Shown here piece by piece: positions 22,701-31,599 of a stretch of DNA of 64,000 nt. The position numbers and the translations under genes were made by a program. Source of the stretch: Lytechinus variegatus (lineage: Eukaryota; Echinodermata; Echinoidea; Temnopleuroida; Toxopneustidae); contig NC_054750.1 of NCBI RefSeq assembly GCF_018143015.1, positions 2,647,501-2,711,500 of the forward strand, given 5' to 3'. Numbering within the stretch: the first letter of the stretch is position 1; the number at the start of each line of letters is the position of its first letter. The notes below the pieces were generated by a model that was given only the letters and a program-made list of their open reading frames with translations, ran no database searches and was not told the origin of the DNA.

Positions 22701-25700
22701 CCGTAGTATTAGTAAAGTTAGTGGGACTAGTTGCAAGTTTGTTTTTTTTCATTTTAAAGAGGTGCCTGTTTTAAACATGTAGACTTCTATCTTTAACTGG
22801 ATGATAGAAATTCCATCATTTAATAACCATTTGTATCCATATTTATATTTTGCATTTGCAGTCGTATCAAGTGGAATTTCACAAAGGTAAGAACACTATA
22901 TGTTGCACTAATGTTATGGGTTTAGTTTGTGGGTTGTTGGAAGAAACAATATAGTCATAAGTACAAATTTTCTCTTGCTCGATCAGGGTTTGTTTACTGG
23001 GAGTTCATTTGTCACTTCCACGTCGAGAACTATTAAAGTCAAGGATGTTTGAGAACTCCTAAAAAGCTTAGATGATTTTCTTCATAAAATTGGTAGTCCA
23101 ATGTTCTAGGTAAAATTTGACTAGCAAAACAAAATGTCTGTTTGCACAACATATTCCTTTGAAAAAAATATTTATTGTGCCTCTCTAGGAGGGGGGGGGG
23201 GCACTGAAGCCAATATTTTATGACAAATAATTAATCATCCAATCAAATTGCATAATATCAGTAGATCATACTTGCCCGTAGTGAGTTGGCATGAGTGTGT
23301 TTGTATGACGGTTCCATGACATTTGCTCCAATGGAAAATCCACATGTTAAGCCAAACATAAAATCTGACCTCCAAAACTAAATAAACCCTGATCCTTATC
23401 TAACATTATTCTGAACCAAAAACTCTTTTTCAACCGTAACTCTAACCCTATGTCCTCTGAGATATTAAGACCGGGGCAAATGTCGCAGGAGCATATGTAG
23501 TGTCACCTGTATGACATTTTTGCAAGAGTTTAATGGAAGTTGGTCTATTCAAACAGGTGTAGCTGAGTTGAATAGAGAGTGTCTCTCTTTCACAGAATGC
23601 CAAAATTTGAACCATTGCTTGAATAAGAATATTCGCTTTTCATCTTGTCACACGCATGCCTTTGAAGCTAGTGAATTTATAGTAAACTATGATTTTTCCA
23701 CATGTTAATCCATACTACAAAATGAAAGAATTATTAAAAACAAAAAGCAAACTCCCTGAACAGCATGCGTAGCTAGCAGTGATTGAAGCATGCATCGTAT
23801 CTGCATTTAGCTAGTAGGCTACATGTACGTGCATTTCACCTGAATAGACCAGTTCGTAGTTACTTCATGGGCAATTTTGGTCAAATGACCTTTCATTTCT
23901 TTCATCATGATAGGCAGATTTCAAAGCAAGATATTACGTAAGCTTGCCTTACATAGCAGGATGAAGAAATTGAATAGACCAGGTGACTAGAATAGCACAC
24001 CAATGAACACTTAATGAAGGTATTTGTTGCATTCCTACTTTGAATGCATATCTTAGCATGTTGCACAATGTACTTGACAAACTGTGAAATACCAGTCGTT
24101 CGTGGAAGCATTGTTGTTTTTTGTGGATGTAAATGAAAACGACAATTCAAAAGAATATATGAATAATCAAGACATCAAAGTTGGTGCTTATCTCATTAGA
24201 TTTTAAAGCACCATGTCACTTTAGTACAAATGACCTTCTTCTGATCATGCGCAGAAAGGAACTACGAACTGGCTTATATCACTGCAGGGTACATTTTGGA
24301 TGGTGCTAATGCTGCACAGTTTAATAGTCTTTAATTGGCTTACATACCTCAACTCAGCAGTCATTGTACAATCAATCTGTGGGAAATGAGACGACTGATA
24401 GGAAGGAGAGATGATAAACGAATGAAACACTTCCTTACTGCAACCTGATTGTCAACAAAGTGTCATTCATGGATCTACTTTTGTCATTCTTATCTTCCCA
24501 GTTTTTGGTGAACAAAGAAGGCATTCCTGTGAAGAGGTTTGGGCCACCAACAGAACCCAAGGTGAGTTTCAAAGGAAACATATCTATCCACTCTTTCATT
24601 CAGTACCAATGAATGATTCATGGAGCATCTTAAACAATCACTCAGTTGCTAGGCCTTGTACGCTCCGATTTTTGTTATGTTCATATTTTTGTTTTTTATT
24701 AGGTCAATCCTTTTTTTCCCTTTTCTTTTCTTTTTTTTTTGTGGGGGTTGTCTACTCTGTTTGCCTTGCTCTCCGTCTTGGAGCTTTGCTCTTGAACAAT
24801 TCACTTTGTTACTTAAAATATTCTGCATTTATATGTTTTGTTCCCAGATTTTGTGTCGTAATCGCCCTAAGCATTTGTAAATGAGGGAAAGGTACATATA
24901 AGGGCAGTTCCCAGGAGGGGGGGGGGGTAAATCCAGCCTCCATTCAGCATATGACAGAAATAGATTTCAATTTTGGATGTCTGATTGATTGACTGAAACC
25001 AAAAAAAACTTTATTCGTACACTCTCCAGCTTTGTCTGTTATTCAAAATCCAAGGGATCAACCAAGCAATGCATAAATAGATAGCAAGTTTTACTTTTCA
25101 ATATTTACAAAATTCATTGGGGAAATCGTATGGAAGGAAAATTGAATAACTTCTTATTCTGGGGACTCCCTTCCTGAAAGATTTTTCCTTTTATTATTTT
25201 ATTTGGCATTTCAACAAAAAACAAAAGAAATTTACATGAAAACACACAAAGAGAAGAAGAATAAAAAGATGGTTTACAGTACAGGACCGGGGGAGGGGGG
25301 TGGGGGGTGTTTCACAAAGATTTAAGTATGACTTGGGTCGCACTTGAATACCGACGCGTTCAAGATATCTGACCAATGCGGTCATGCCTTTTATACCGCA
25401 TGCAACGAGGCATTTACGTGAACTCTATACTAAAATCTTTGTGAAACACTCCCCTAGTCATGGGAAAGTCAGGGGTGTGAGAGTTCAGATTTTTGGCTGA
25501 TTTCAGATTTTTCTTGTTTTGATTTTCAGCTGTTTTGGGGCTTTCCTCTGTACGAAAAGTATGGAAGCTCTTTCTATTTCAGACTTTTTCAATACTTTTT
25601 TCAGATCTTTTTATTTGTATTTAAAAATTTAAATATACAAGAACAGCAGAATGTGGTGACATTAGGAACAAAACGTAGGTCAATTTGAAAGATTCACATT

Positions 25701-26080
25701 TCAGGGGAGCGTTTCATCAACATTTTTATCCGACAAGTTGTCAGAACTGACAACTTTCCCTGGTTCTGATTGGCTGAGAGGGAACTCTACCTATGGTAAT
25801 TGTGGGATAAAACAGGACTTGTTGGATAAAATCCTTTCATGAAACGCTCCCCAGGATATACCCAGAATCTTATGGCAACATCCACAAAAATAAAAACATA
25901 TAAATGAGAACCAGAAAATATGATGACATTAGGAACAAAATTTCTGTAAATTTGAAAGATTGATAATTTAGGGTACATAGGTTTGTAATAGCCATTTAAA
26001 TGACTAATTTTTGATAATGTTCTTTTTTCTTTTTCTTCATAATGCAGGATACCGTAAAAGACATTGAGAAGTACCTCTAA
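10605..26080 (+). CDS. GPX4: Glutathione peroxidase 4 (phospholipid hydroperoxide GPx), selenoprotein, seven exons
   Basis: Exons 10605-10739, 19632-19735, 20675-20822, 21286-21434, 22862-22886, 24502-24561 and 26048-26080 join in frame to 217 residues, with one in-frame TGA read as selenocysteine (U93). GPx4 reduces phospholipid hydroperoxides with glutathione and guards membranes. The catalytic tetrad is visible: U93 in NVASSUGLTD, Q125 in FPCNQFG, and W183-N184 in RIKWNFTK. The long subunit-interface loop of tetrameric GPx is absent, as in GPX4. The N-terminus (MITRVLHRISRAVPQFRR) is Arg-rich and acid-free, followed by a hydrophobic stretch, suggesting mitochondrial or membrane targeting. 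Intron 1 is 8.9 kb. A SECIS element lies 1 kb past the stop. An automatic gene caller may end it at the TGA. Confidence 0.95.
11739..11896. mobile_element. Near-perfect palindromic MITE, 158 bp
   Basis: The left arm from GTCGAAGCACAGACTGGAAC runs through GAAAAGTTCTCTCC to GTCTCGATCGGCC, and is mirrored in the right arm ending GTCTGTGCATCGAC. Only a short unpaired centre remains. Its flanks share CGCGGGCCGG with 11579-11591. Confidence 0.75.
13562..13735. repeat. Diverged fragment of the 38568-39386 MITE family
   Basis: The series ATGCATGACTGATCATC, CCTGTAAAA, AACTTGATTACTTCTTGATC and ATTTTCTAAATTTTC runs in the same order and spacing as the centre of the mariner-type MITE at 38568-39386. No terminal repeats remain. 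Confidence 0.5.
13922..13952 (+). ncRNA. Hammerhead-ribozyme-like core, probable Penelope-type repeat relic
   Basis: CTGATGA is followed by a stem-loop (GACCAGA/TCTGGTC, loop ACAT) and GAAAC, the order of a hammerhead core. Such cores are known in terminal repeats of Penelope-like elements. The closing 10.1-11.1 pair would be C-C, and no clear stem III with a U-H cleavage site was seen, so it may be inactive or a look-alike. Confidence 0.4.
15674..16272. repeat. Left cluster of the GGGGTCGGACGTACA motif (six copies)
   Basis: Plus-orientation copies lie at 15674-15686 (13 bp), 15838-15852, 16026-16040 and 16048-16062; inverted copies lie at 16084-16098 and 16258-16272. All but the first are identical over 15 bp while the DNA between them is unrelated. 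Confidence 0.9.
16570..17160. repeat. Diverged tandem repeat rich in TGACC half sites
   Basis: About five units of roughly 50-160 bp begin near 16591, 16700, 16840, 16893 and 17049. Each carries a form of TGACCTTTTGACCCCTAGAT, usually followed by GACCTTTGA, a CCACTGAT block and CAAGTTTGAA. TGACCTTTGACCT at 17066-17078 is an exact DR1 arrangement. Confidence 0.75.
17878..18084. repeat. Right cluster of the GGGGTCGGACGTACA motif (four copies)
   Basis: Copies lie at 17878-17892, 17894-17908 and 18070-18084 (plus), with an inverted copy carrying one inserted base at 17916-17931. The first three lie almost head to tail. Confidence 0.9.
19632..19735 (+). CDS. GPX4: GPX4 exon 2
   Basis: It encodes AAGKNDPNWWKTAENIYAFT and VTDIDGNEVSLEKYK, the GPx entry strand (family pattern F..KDIDG..V.L.KY). 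The acceptor is TTGTAG and the donor AA|GTAAGT. The split Lys codon is completed in exon 3. Confidence 0.93.
20675..20822 (+). CDS. GPX4: GPX4 exon 3 with selenocysteine codon
   Basis: It encodes GHVCLIVNVASSUGLTDKNY, then the LKILGFPCNQFGGQ motif with catalytic Gln125. The acceptor is TTGTAG and the donor CAG|GTTTGT. Conceptual translation meets TGA at 20712 and then continues with a perfect GPx match. Confidence 0.95.
20712..20714 (+). other. GPX4: UGA selenocysteine codon (Sec93)
   Basis: TGA lies where all selenium GPx enzymes carry the catalytic Sec (NVAS-x-U-G). The reading frame continues with family sequence for 124 more residues, and a SECIS element follows in the 3' UTR. Confidence 0.95.
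21286..21434 (+). CDS. GPX4: GPX4 exon 4
   Basis: It encodes EPTPNAEIKKFAQEKYGAQF, then DLFSKIDVNGDNAIPLYKYL and KIKQKGTLG. This matches the GPX4 helix and the short loop that replaces the longer oligomer loop of other GPx. The acceptor is TCCAG and the donor GGGAAA|GTAAGT. Confidence 0.95.
22862..22886 (+). CDS. GPX4: GPX4 exon 5 (25-nt microexon)
   Basis: It completes Asn179 and encodes RIKWNFTK with catalytic Trp183 and Asn184. The acceptor is TTTGCAG and the donor AAG|GTAAGA. GPX4 genes commonly have this tiny exon. Confidence 0.95.
23305..23515. mobile_element. Short element with ATTTGCTCC/GGAGCAAAT-type ends, copy 1
   Basis: TGACATTTGCTCC near 23317 faces GGGGCAAATGTCGCAGGAGC near 23473. 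Between them is CAACCGTAACTCTAACCCTA. The same layout occurs at 49322-49541. It lies in GPX4 intron 5. Confidence 0.55.
24502..24561 (+). CDS. GPX4: GPX4 exon 6
   Basis: It encodes FLVNKEGIPVKRFGPPTEPK, the conserved FL-x-(D/N)-x-x-G-x-x-x-x-R-(F/Y)-(G/P)-P segment. The acceptor is TTCCCAG and the donor AAG|GTGAGT. Confidence 0.95.
25302..25454. mobile_element. MITE with GGGGTGTTTCACAAAGATTT ends
   Basis: The left end GGGGTGTTTCACAAAGATTT is mirrored by AAAATCTTTGTGAAACACTC at the right, 153 bp in all. It lies in GPX4 intron 6. Confidence 0.75.
25704..25852. mobile_element. MITE with GGGGAGCGTTTCAT ends, copy 1
   Basis: GGGGAGCGTTTCATCA is mirrored by TTTCATGAAACGCTCCCC. Inside are TTTATCCGACAAGTTGTC and a GATTGGCTGAGAGG segment. 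The same family, in the other orientation, lies at 34391-34549. It lies in GPX4 intron 6. Confidence 0.8.
26048..26080 (+). CDS. GPX4: GPX4 exon 7 and stop
   Basis: It encodes DTVKDIEKYL followed by TAA at 26078-26080. The acceptor is AATGCAG. The ending matches the usual C-terminal helix of the family. Confidence 0.93.
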   Translation, partial: DTVKDIEKYL

Positions 26081-27046
26081 AGGAAAGGGGGAAAAACATG
26101 AAGCATTGAGGTGAAGGCATGAAGGTGATCTACAACATTCAAGTAACTCCGAGCTACCAAGCTAGTCTAGGTAATGGCTGTAATTGACTGCTGCACATAC
26201 ATGTAACGCCCAGTTTGGATGGAGCCTACAAAGTAACAATTTTTTTAGCCGACTCCAAGAAATTTAGCAGTAAATGCAATGTAGTGTCCAAGTAATAATT
26301 ATTTGATTTACAGGAATGTGTAATATAAATCTTTTGCGATCAGTCGTGAGATCGATTTCTATGATTGTAAAAATCAGCCCCATCCAGGACTGCCAACATT
26401 CATGTTCATCTCTGTTAAGGAAAATTTACCTGGAAATTGGGGAGATGTTTTAATTTACTTATCTGCAATCATGGCTTTTGGATTGTTGACTTTCAGTTGG
26501 AAGTTTTTTGGGAAATTTAGGTCTTTCCTGTCCAGTTGAGAAATACTAGGAAAAACTTGTAAATGCTGGGAAGTACTCAAGATGTACAGAGAGGTACTGG
26601 GAAATGCTAGAATATTCTTGAAAAACTGGGCAATACCTGGAAATATTCAAGAACTATATTTCGTAGTATTTTCCTGCCAGGGAAAAAATTACACGGGGGC
26701 TTGGGGCAAATTTGCCCCCGAAATGGCCTGCAGAGCCCTGGAAAACTAAAAACGAGCCCTTAAAATTCTCATAGGGTCATATGTAAACTTTAATACAATG
26801 TAGCAAATTTAGTCTGTCGAGCTCAAAAGTAGCCCCGGATAAGAAAATAATTAATTTTTACCCTGTTTCGTGCATTTATAATTATTTCCCATTTTCCTTG
26901 AATGACTGAGGTGTTATTTACCAGTATTTACCACTAGTATTTCCCACTCTGGCCAACACTGTTACACTCATGAAGACTTGGTGACTCTGTAATATAAAGA
27001 TATCCTTTTTGCCTTCACATTGATGAACACATATATATTAAATACC

Positions 27047-27190
27047 AGGATCGGGTCATTTTCATCTTGTCTGTCATGTACTTCAGACAATCATGATGGC
27101 TTGTTGGTAAAACCGCATTCCATGCGGCAGAACAAGCTTGAGAATAAAAGGTCAAAGTTCGTGGAAGTAAGATGAGAAAGACCGGATCCT
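27047..27190 (+). promoter_or_regulatory. GPX4: SECIS element, type II, in GPX4 3' UTR
   Basis: A SECIS recruits SBP2 and the Sec elongation factor so that UGA is read as selenocysteine. The core has all expected parts: AUGA at 27093-27096, helix GCTTGTT (27099-27105) paired with AACAAGC (27131-27137), unpaired AAAA at 27109-27112, an extra mini-stem CCGCAT/ATGCGG (type II), and UGA at 27139-27141 closing the non-Watson-Crick quartet. A further outer stem pairs 27047-27068 with 27169-27190 with few mismatches. It lies about 1 kb after the GPX4 stop. Confidence 0.93.
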
Positions 27191-28439
27191 TGAATTTGAT
27201 ATATGTCCTTTTAGTGCCTAGTAGTGACTATGTTGTGTACATTGTATGTAAAAACAGGCAGTTTTGCAAAGAAGCGACTGCTTGAACAAATGTACGTGGC
27301 ATAATTGGGTATTTTTATCTGCAATATCTCTCATGCCCTTGTCGTGACGTTTTGGGATGTATTGCCTGTTTTTGCACGTTTTGAAAACAGGTGTTTTTAA
27401 AATTTTCTCTTGGTGCAATAGCAGGGTTTAATGCAGATATGAGATTTTTTTCAGTTGATCCTAAGCTAGCTGTACCAACGTGAGACGGATGATACACAGT
27501 TATGTTGTTTATATTATCAATATGCTTGTATGTTCCTATCCTACATGCTCTGTACACATGGAATTTTTATTGCATAAAAAAGTCAATGTAAAGATTACCA
27601 ACATAGTGTAATGTACACCACTCCCTTCCTTTGACGATGGTTTAATGATGATTTGCTCTTCAACTGTTTATAACGGCAGGGCCAAATCTGAAAAAAACTT
27701 TTTGTTACCATCAGCAACTGAAAAATGGTGTGCAGTCCACAATGTTTGTAATCAGAGCAGAAATGGTGTAATGAATGTGTTTTTTTTTGGTGTAGATGTT
27801 ATGAATAGGGTTTATTCAATCTAATTCAATCAATCAAGGTCACTGAATGTATATTCAAATATTTGTGTAAAGAATGTGGTGTTTTTATGATTCTGTTTTT
27901 TTTGACAATCTTAAGTACGAAAAGGTGATGTTTTCTTCAATCTAATTATACCAGTGAAAGTCACTTAACCTATATATTTCTATAAAAAAAGTGATATTTT
28001 TATGATTCTGTTATAAATAAGTTAAAAAAATAAAAATGTGATATTTTGTTCAATCAAGCTAAGGGAATATTACCTATAGGGTTATTTTGTTTAATCAAAG
28101 AAAAGTTTTAGTGAAACTTAATGTAATTGATTGTCATAAAGGTAGTGTGGTGTTTGGGAAATAAGTCACAATTTACCCAATGCTTATTCACTAGAGTAAC
28201 ATACATGTACCATGGACTGCCGACTGTGTATATTTATTGTTTGGATAATATTTAGGAAAGTTGGATCTTTTACATCAAACTATACGAATGAATTGTTACT
28301 GTATTTAACATGGTTTAAATCAGTTTGATGTTAAGGTGGATTTATGCCATAATGTTGATAGGGAAATGTAGAAACCAATGTATCAACATTATTCAATAAG
28401 ACAGTTAATGTATCAATAACATGAATTCAAATTAAATCC

Positions 28440-28623
28440 ACATCAGCCGTAAATAGTGACCCACTGGACACTGGATGTGGCTTAAATTGGTAAAGATTTG
28501 AAATGAAAGCTCTATCAAGATTTGAATTTTAATCTTTTGAGATGCAAAAATAAATCTTAAGGATTTGATTTCAATGCAAAGTCACAGCAGATCTGGATTT
28601 TATTTTAAAACCATAGAGTGTCA
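28440..28623. repeat. Diverged half copy of the 9736-9968 MITE family
   Basis: Read on the minus strand, it starts ACACTCTATGGTTTTAAAAT and continues AAAATCCAGATCTGCTG, then alternating AAGATTTA-type blocks, in the same order as one arm and centre of the 9736-9968 element. Confidence 0.45.
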
Positions 28624-28812
28624 GTCTGTCAGGCCAGTTATAATTCATTTCATACATGTATGTACATGTATATAAGACAAACTTGATACTGCAAGAAGGG
28701 TATATGTGTCCTAAGCTCAATTTTGTATTTTTAAAAATGTAATATATGTCTGTCTGGTATGAATGAGTACTTGAACTCCAATGTCTTGAGCCAACTTTAT
28801 TCTATCCAGCAA

Positions 28813-29060
28813 AGAGTAGACATGTGGCTCAGTGGATGAGTCTTGAACAAGAAGGTCGGAGGTTCAAATCCCACCGTAGCACCCACCTCTTTTGGCAAAT
28901 TGTATATTTACATTTGCCACTCTAAACCAAGGTGCAAAAATGGATACCTGGTAGGAAGAAATTCCTTGAATGCTCGAGCATCTGATCAGGGTTGCCGTTC
29001 TAAAGCTGTGGTAATATGCAGTGCTTAGAAACATTGCGTAATGTGTTGTTTAAATGTAGG
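28813..29060 (+). mobile_element. tRNA-derived SINE
   Basis: The head has a pol III A box (TGGCTCAGTGGATGAG) and a B box (GGTTCAAATCCC) 35-40 bp later, without a foldable tRNA acceptor stem. A body follows with CACTCTAAACCAAGGTGCAA and GGATACCTGGTAGGAA, a phrase common in animal SINE bodies. The 3' limit is uncertain. It lies past the GPX4 SECIS. Confidence 0.7.
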
Positions 29061-30495
29061 CTTATGGTAGCTGCATAATTCCTTGCCACCGATGATTAGT
29101 CTGCAGGCACAGACCCCTGAATTTCGCAATTCTTATAGTAGATAATGTAGAGTCTGAAGTAAAGAGACTAGATTCTATGTGGACTATGTAGTATTCTGGC
29201 TGCCTCTGCCACAGAGAGTGTGAGTAGTCTTCACTCTAGACCTGGTTATGGTATAATTGGTCAAAGCATGGGTTAAGTGTCAAATTTAAGTCTGTGCATG
29301 CAGACTGATCAATGACCTGCATGCATTTTAAGTACATTCATCAATTATGAATTATTATGACCTGTGATTTGAGTTTGATATTTGATTACCAATGCAGTTG
29401 ATGAAGTGATAATTAAATTTTTCTGTGTTTGTGTGGACTGCAGTTGATTTGAAGATAATGTATAATGTGTAATGTAATAAGTACCCATAGAAGCAATTTC
29501 ATGAAATAGATTAAGACAAGTACAGAATGCCTAATTTTCTGAAATCTAATTCTGAAATTTGTAAAGTTAAGGATTTTTTTAAAATGAAAATATACAAAGT
29601 CCTATTTGATGTTCTCTTTTATGGGAAAACGTTGCCATTATAATTAGTACTTTAGATAAGCACTTAACAAAATGTATTTTCATGAAAAAAAACAAAGTCT
29701 GGTACAGAATGCTTTATATTCTTAATTCAGATTTTAATTGTTTTAATGTTAGGATTAATTTTACACTGCGTTGTGAAAATACATGTCCTACTTTTTCATG
29801 GGGAAAAGACTGCCATTTGATGCCTTATTATTTTTTTGTGAATGTTTCTTATATCTTTCTAACAGTAACACATGCCATTTGATATCGTTTTATGCAACAA
29901 GGGTATCTGCAAGACAAGTTAAAATCTCTACTGAAAGTGATTGTCCTGTTTTAAATAGTAAATGTGTTGGTCACTGATTGGGGGCGACTATTAATGCATA
30001 CATATGGGTTCAATGCGTCAAAAGATGATAATTCGACATTATTGTTTCAGCCTTTGTAGGTGTATTTTATTGTCTTGAAGGTCGATTGATGAATGTTGTA
30101 TGGATGTCCACCAATTGTTTTTCTCGTGAATCTATTGTGATTAAATTGAGCGTGAGATCACATCAATCCAATATCAGGAATTGGTTTATTATTTTGTGTT
30201 TCTTTCTTATAATCTTTAAATCTAGTATATTATTCTTTTCATGAGTCAATGATTGTGTGGAGAATTGATATCATTTAAAAGGGTAAAAATCGGGATGGTA
30301 AAATTGAAAAAAATAAAAGCCTGAAAGATTCTGTTCCGCGGTATAAACTCACAAAAGATGCTATATGCTTTCAGTGTAAGAATGTTACATACATACTAAT
30401 TTTAATGTACAGACCTGCCTTAGAAATTGATTTGGTTATGGTATAAAGGATATGTGTCATCAAAACTTCTGATATCTGTCCATCAATGAGCTGGG
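29061..30495. other. GPX4-ELOVL intergenic DNA, nothing further recognised
   Basis: AT-rich sequence with several AATAAA/ATTAAA-like hexamers, one at 30496-30501 on the plus strand. It separates two convergent genes, and the end of the GPX4 transcript cannot be fixed by eye. Confidence 0.4.
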
Positions 30496-30576
30496 AATAA
30501 AAATGTCATGAATTCGGTCGTTATTTCATTTAATCGGGTATAATTTACTTCTTGATGACGAATGTCAAAGATTCTT

Positions 30577-30582
30577 TTTATT
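30577..30582 (-). terminator. Possible poly(A) signal for the ELOVL gene
   Basis: AATAAA on the minus strand lies about 185 bp past the ELOVL stop. Such hexamers are frequent in this AT-rich DNA, so support is modest. Confidence 0.4.
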
Positions 30583-30765
30583 TTTCTTTTCACAAGCAAT
30601 CATGAATCTAATAGCAGGTTATAGAGTATGCATTACTGTGAGTGATCACTTTAAACTTACAAAGTATGAGATTAAGGTGCAGATCTTTCCTTATCTTCTG
30701 TGTGGTCAAATATCTATGTTTGATATTTATACGTAACAGTTAGAGTTTGTTACTTGTATTTATGA

Positions 30766-31569
30766 TTAAGTCTTTGATGTTCTGAAGAAGTAACTGTGAA
30801 TGAAGAAGTTGACGAATAGTATGAACAAGGTCCCGAAACCAAACAGTCCCAGCCCTAGTCCGATGTGGTCGACTTCACACGGCACACCTCGAAACAGCGC
30901 CTGCGCGGCGTAAAGGTTGATGAGAAAACCCGCCAAAAGCTGGATGATTTGGATGCTGGTGATCGTCATGGCAACGCGTTTTGGGACGGCCACGCCCAGG
31001 ATGCGGAGAGCGTAGTACGGGTACATGAGAGAATGGATGTACGTGTTGACCATGGCCATGACGAAGACCGTCGGGGAGGCGTAGGCGAAAAGATAACAGG
31101 TGCTGAAGTAGGTGAGCACGTGGTGATACCAATGTAACACGATGAGTTTTGCCTTGCGGAGGACAACAAACAGGGTATCGCCGTATTCTACGAGCTTGCT
31201 CATCGCGAAGAGGAAGAGCCAGAGCCCGCCGGGTTGTCCCCTATCGAAGCAGTGGCATTCACAGACAAGGCTGTGCAGCGTGGCGCCTCGCTGGGATAGG
31301 ATGTAATGCGTGGCGACGTTCAGCCGCCACGCGCAGACGATGCTGAAGATGGACAAACCGATGTTCCAGAGAGCGAGGGGCAGGCGGAGGACGAAACGAG
31401 GACGATTCTTCATTACTCGTTGGACGGTGAAGATGGTGATGAGGTAGATGATGGTGGAAATGGTGTAGATGAGCATTCCTTCCTCCCGCATCCATCGTTG
31501 CCATGGGATCGGGTCAAAGCTCACTTCGGATGCAAACGGCCGAAGGACAACCCCCAATATAGACGACAT
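30766..31569 (-). CDS. Very-long-chain fatty acid elongase, ELOVL6-like, intronless
   Basis: The product has 267 residues. ELOVL enzymes are ER membrane 3-ketoacyl-CoA synthases that condense malonyl-CoA with acyl-CoA. The histidine box HWYHH is at residues 146-150, preceded by SKLVEYGDTLFVVLRKAKLI and followed by NTYIHSLMYPYYALR, both diagnostic. The N-terminal block LPLALWNIGLSIFSIV and the segment VPKRVAMTITSIQIIQL favour the ELOVL3/6 branch (C16-type substrates). Several hydrophobic segments fit a seven-helix fold. The chosen ATG is at 31567-31569; the frame stays open to a GTG 27 bp upstream, which is not a likely start. The whole gene is one exon and is clearly GC-richer than its surroundings. 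Its stop faces GPX4, so the two genes are convergent. No dilysine tail is seen (ends RTSKT). Confidence 0.92.
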   Translation of the reverse strand: MSSILGVVLRPFASEVSFDPIPWQRWMREEGMLIYTISTIIYLITIFTVQRVMKNRPRFVLRLPLALWNIGLSIFSIVCAWRLNVATHYILSQRGATLHSLVCECHCFDRGQPGGLWLFLFAMSKLVEYGDTLFVVLRKAKLIVLHWYHHVLTYFSTCYLFAYASPTVFVMAMVNTYIHSLMYPYYALRILGVAVPKRVAMTITSIQIIQLLAGFLINLYAAQALFRGVPCEVDHIGLGLGLFGFGTLFILFVNFFIHSYFFRTSKT

Positions 31570-31599
31570 CTTTACCTGATTCAGAAACTTCAGCACCTT

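Noticed and set aside
28813-28890. Functional tRNA gene at the SINE head
   Set aside because: No acceptor-stem pairing, and a SINE-type body follows directly.
31570-31596. Upstream extension of the elongase by nine residues
   Set aside because: The extra frame begins with GTG and has no ATG, so the ATG at 31567-31569 is preferred.
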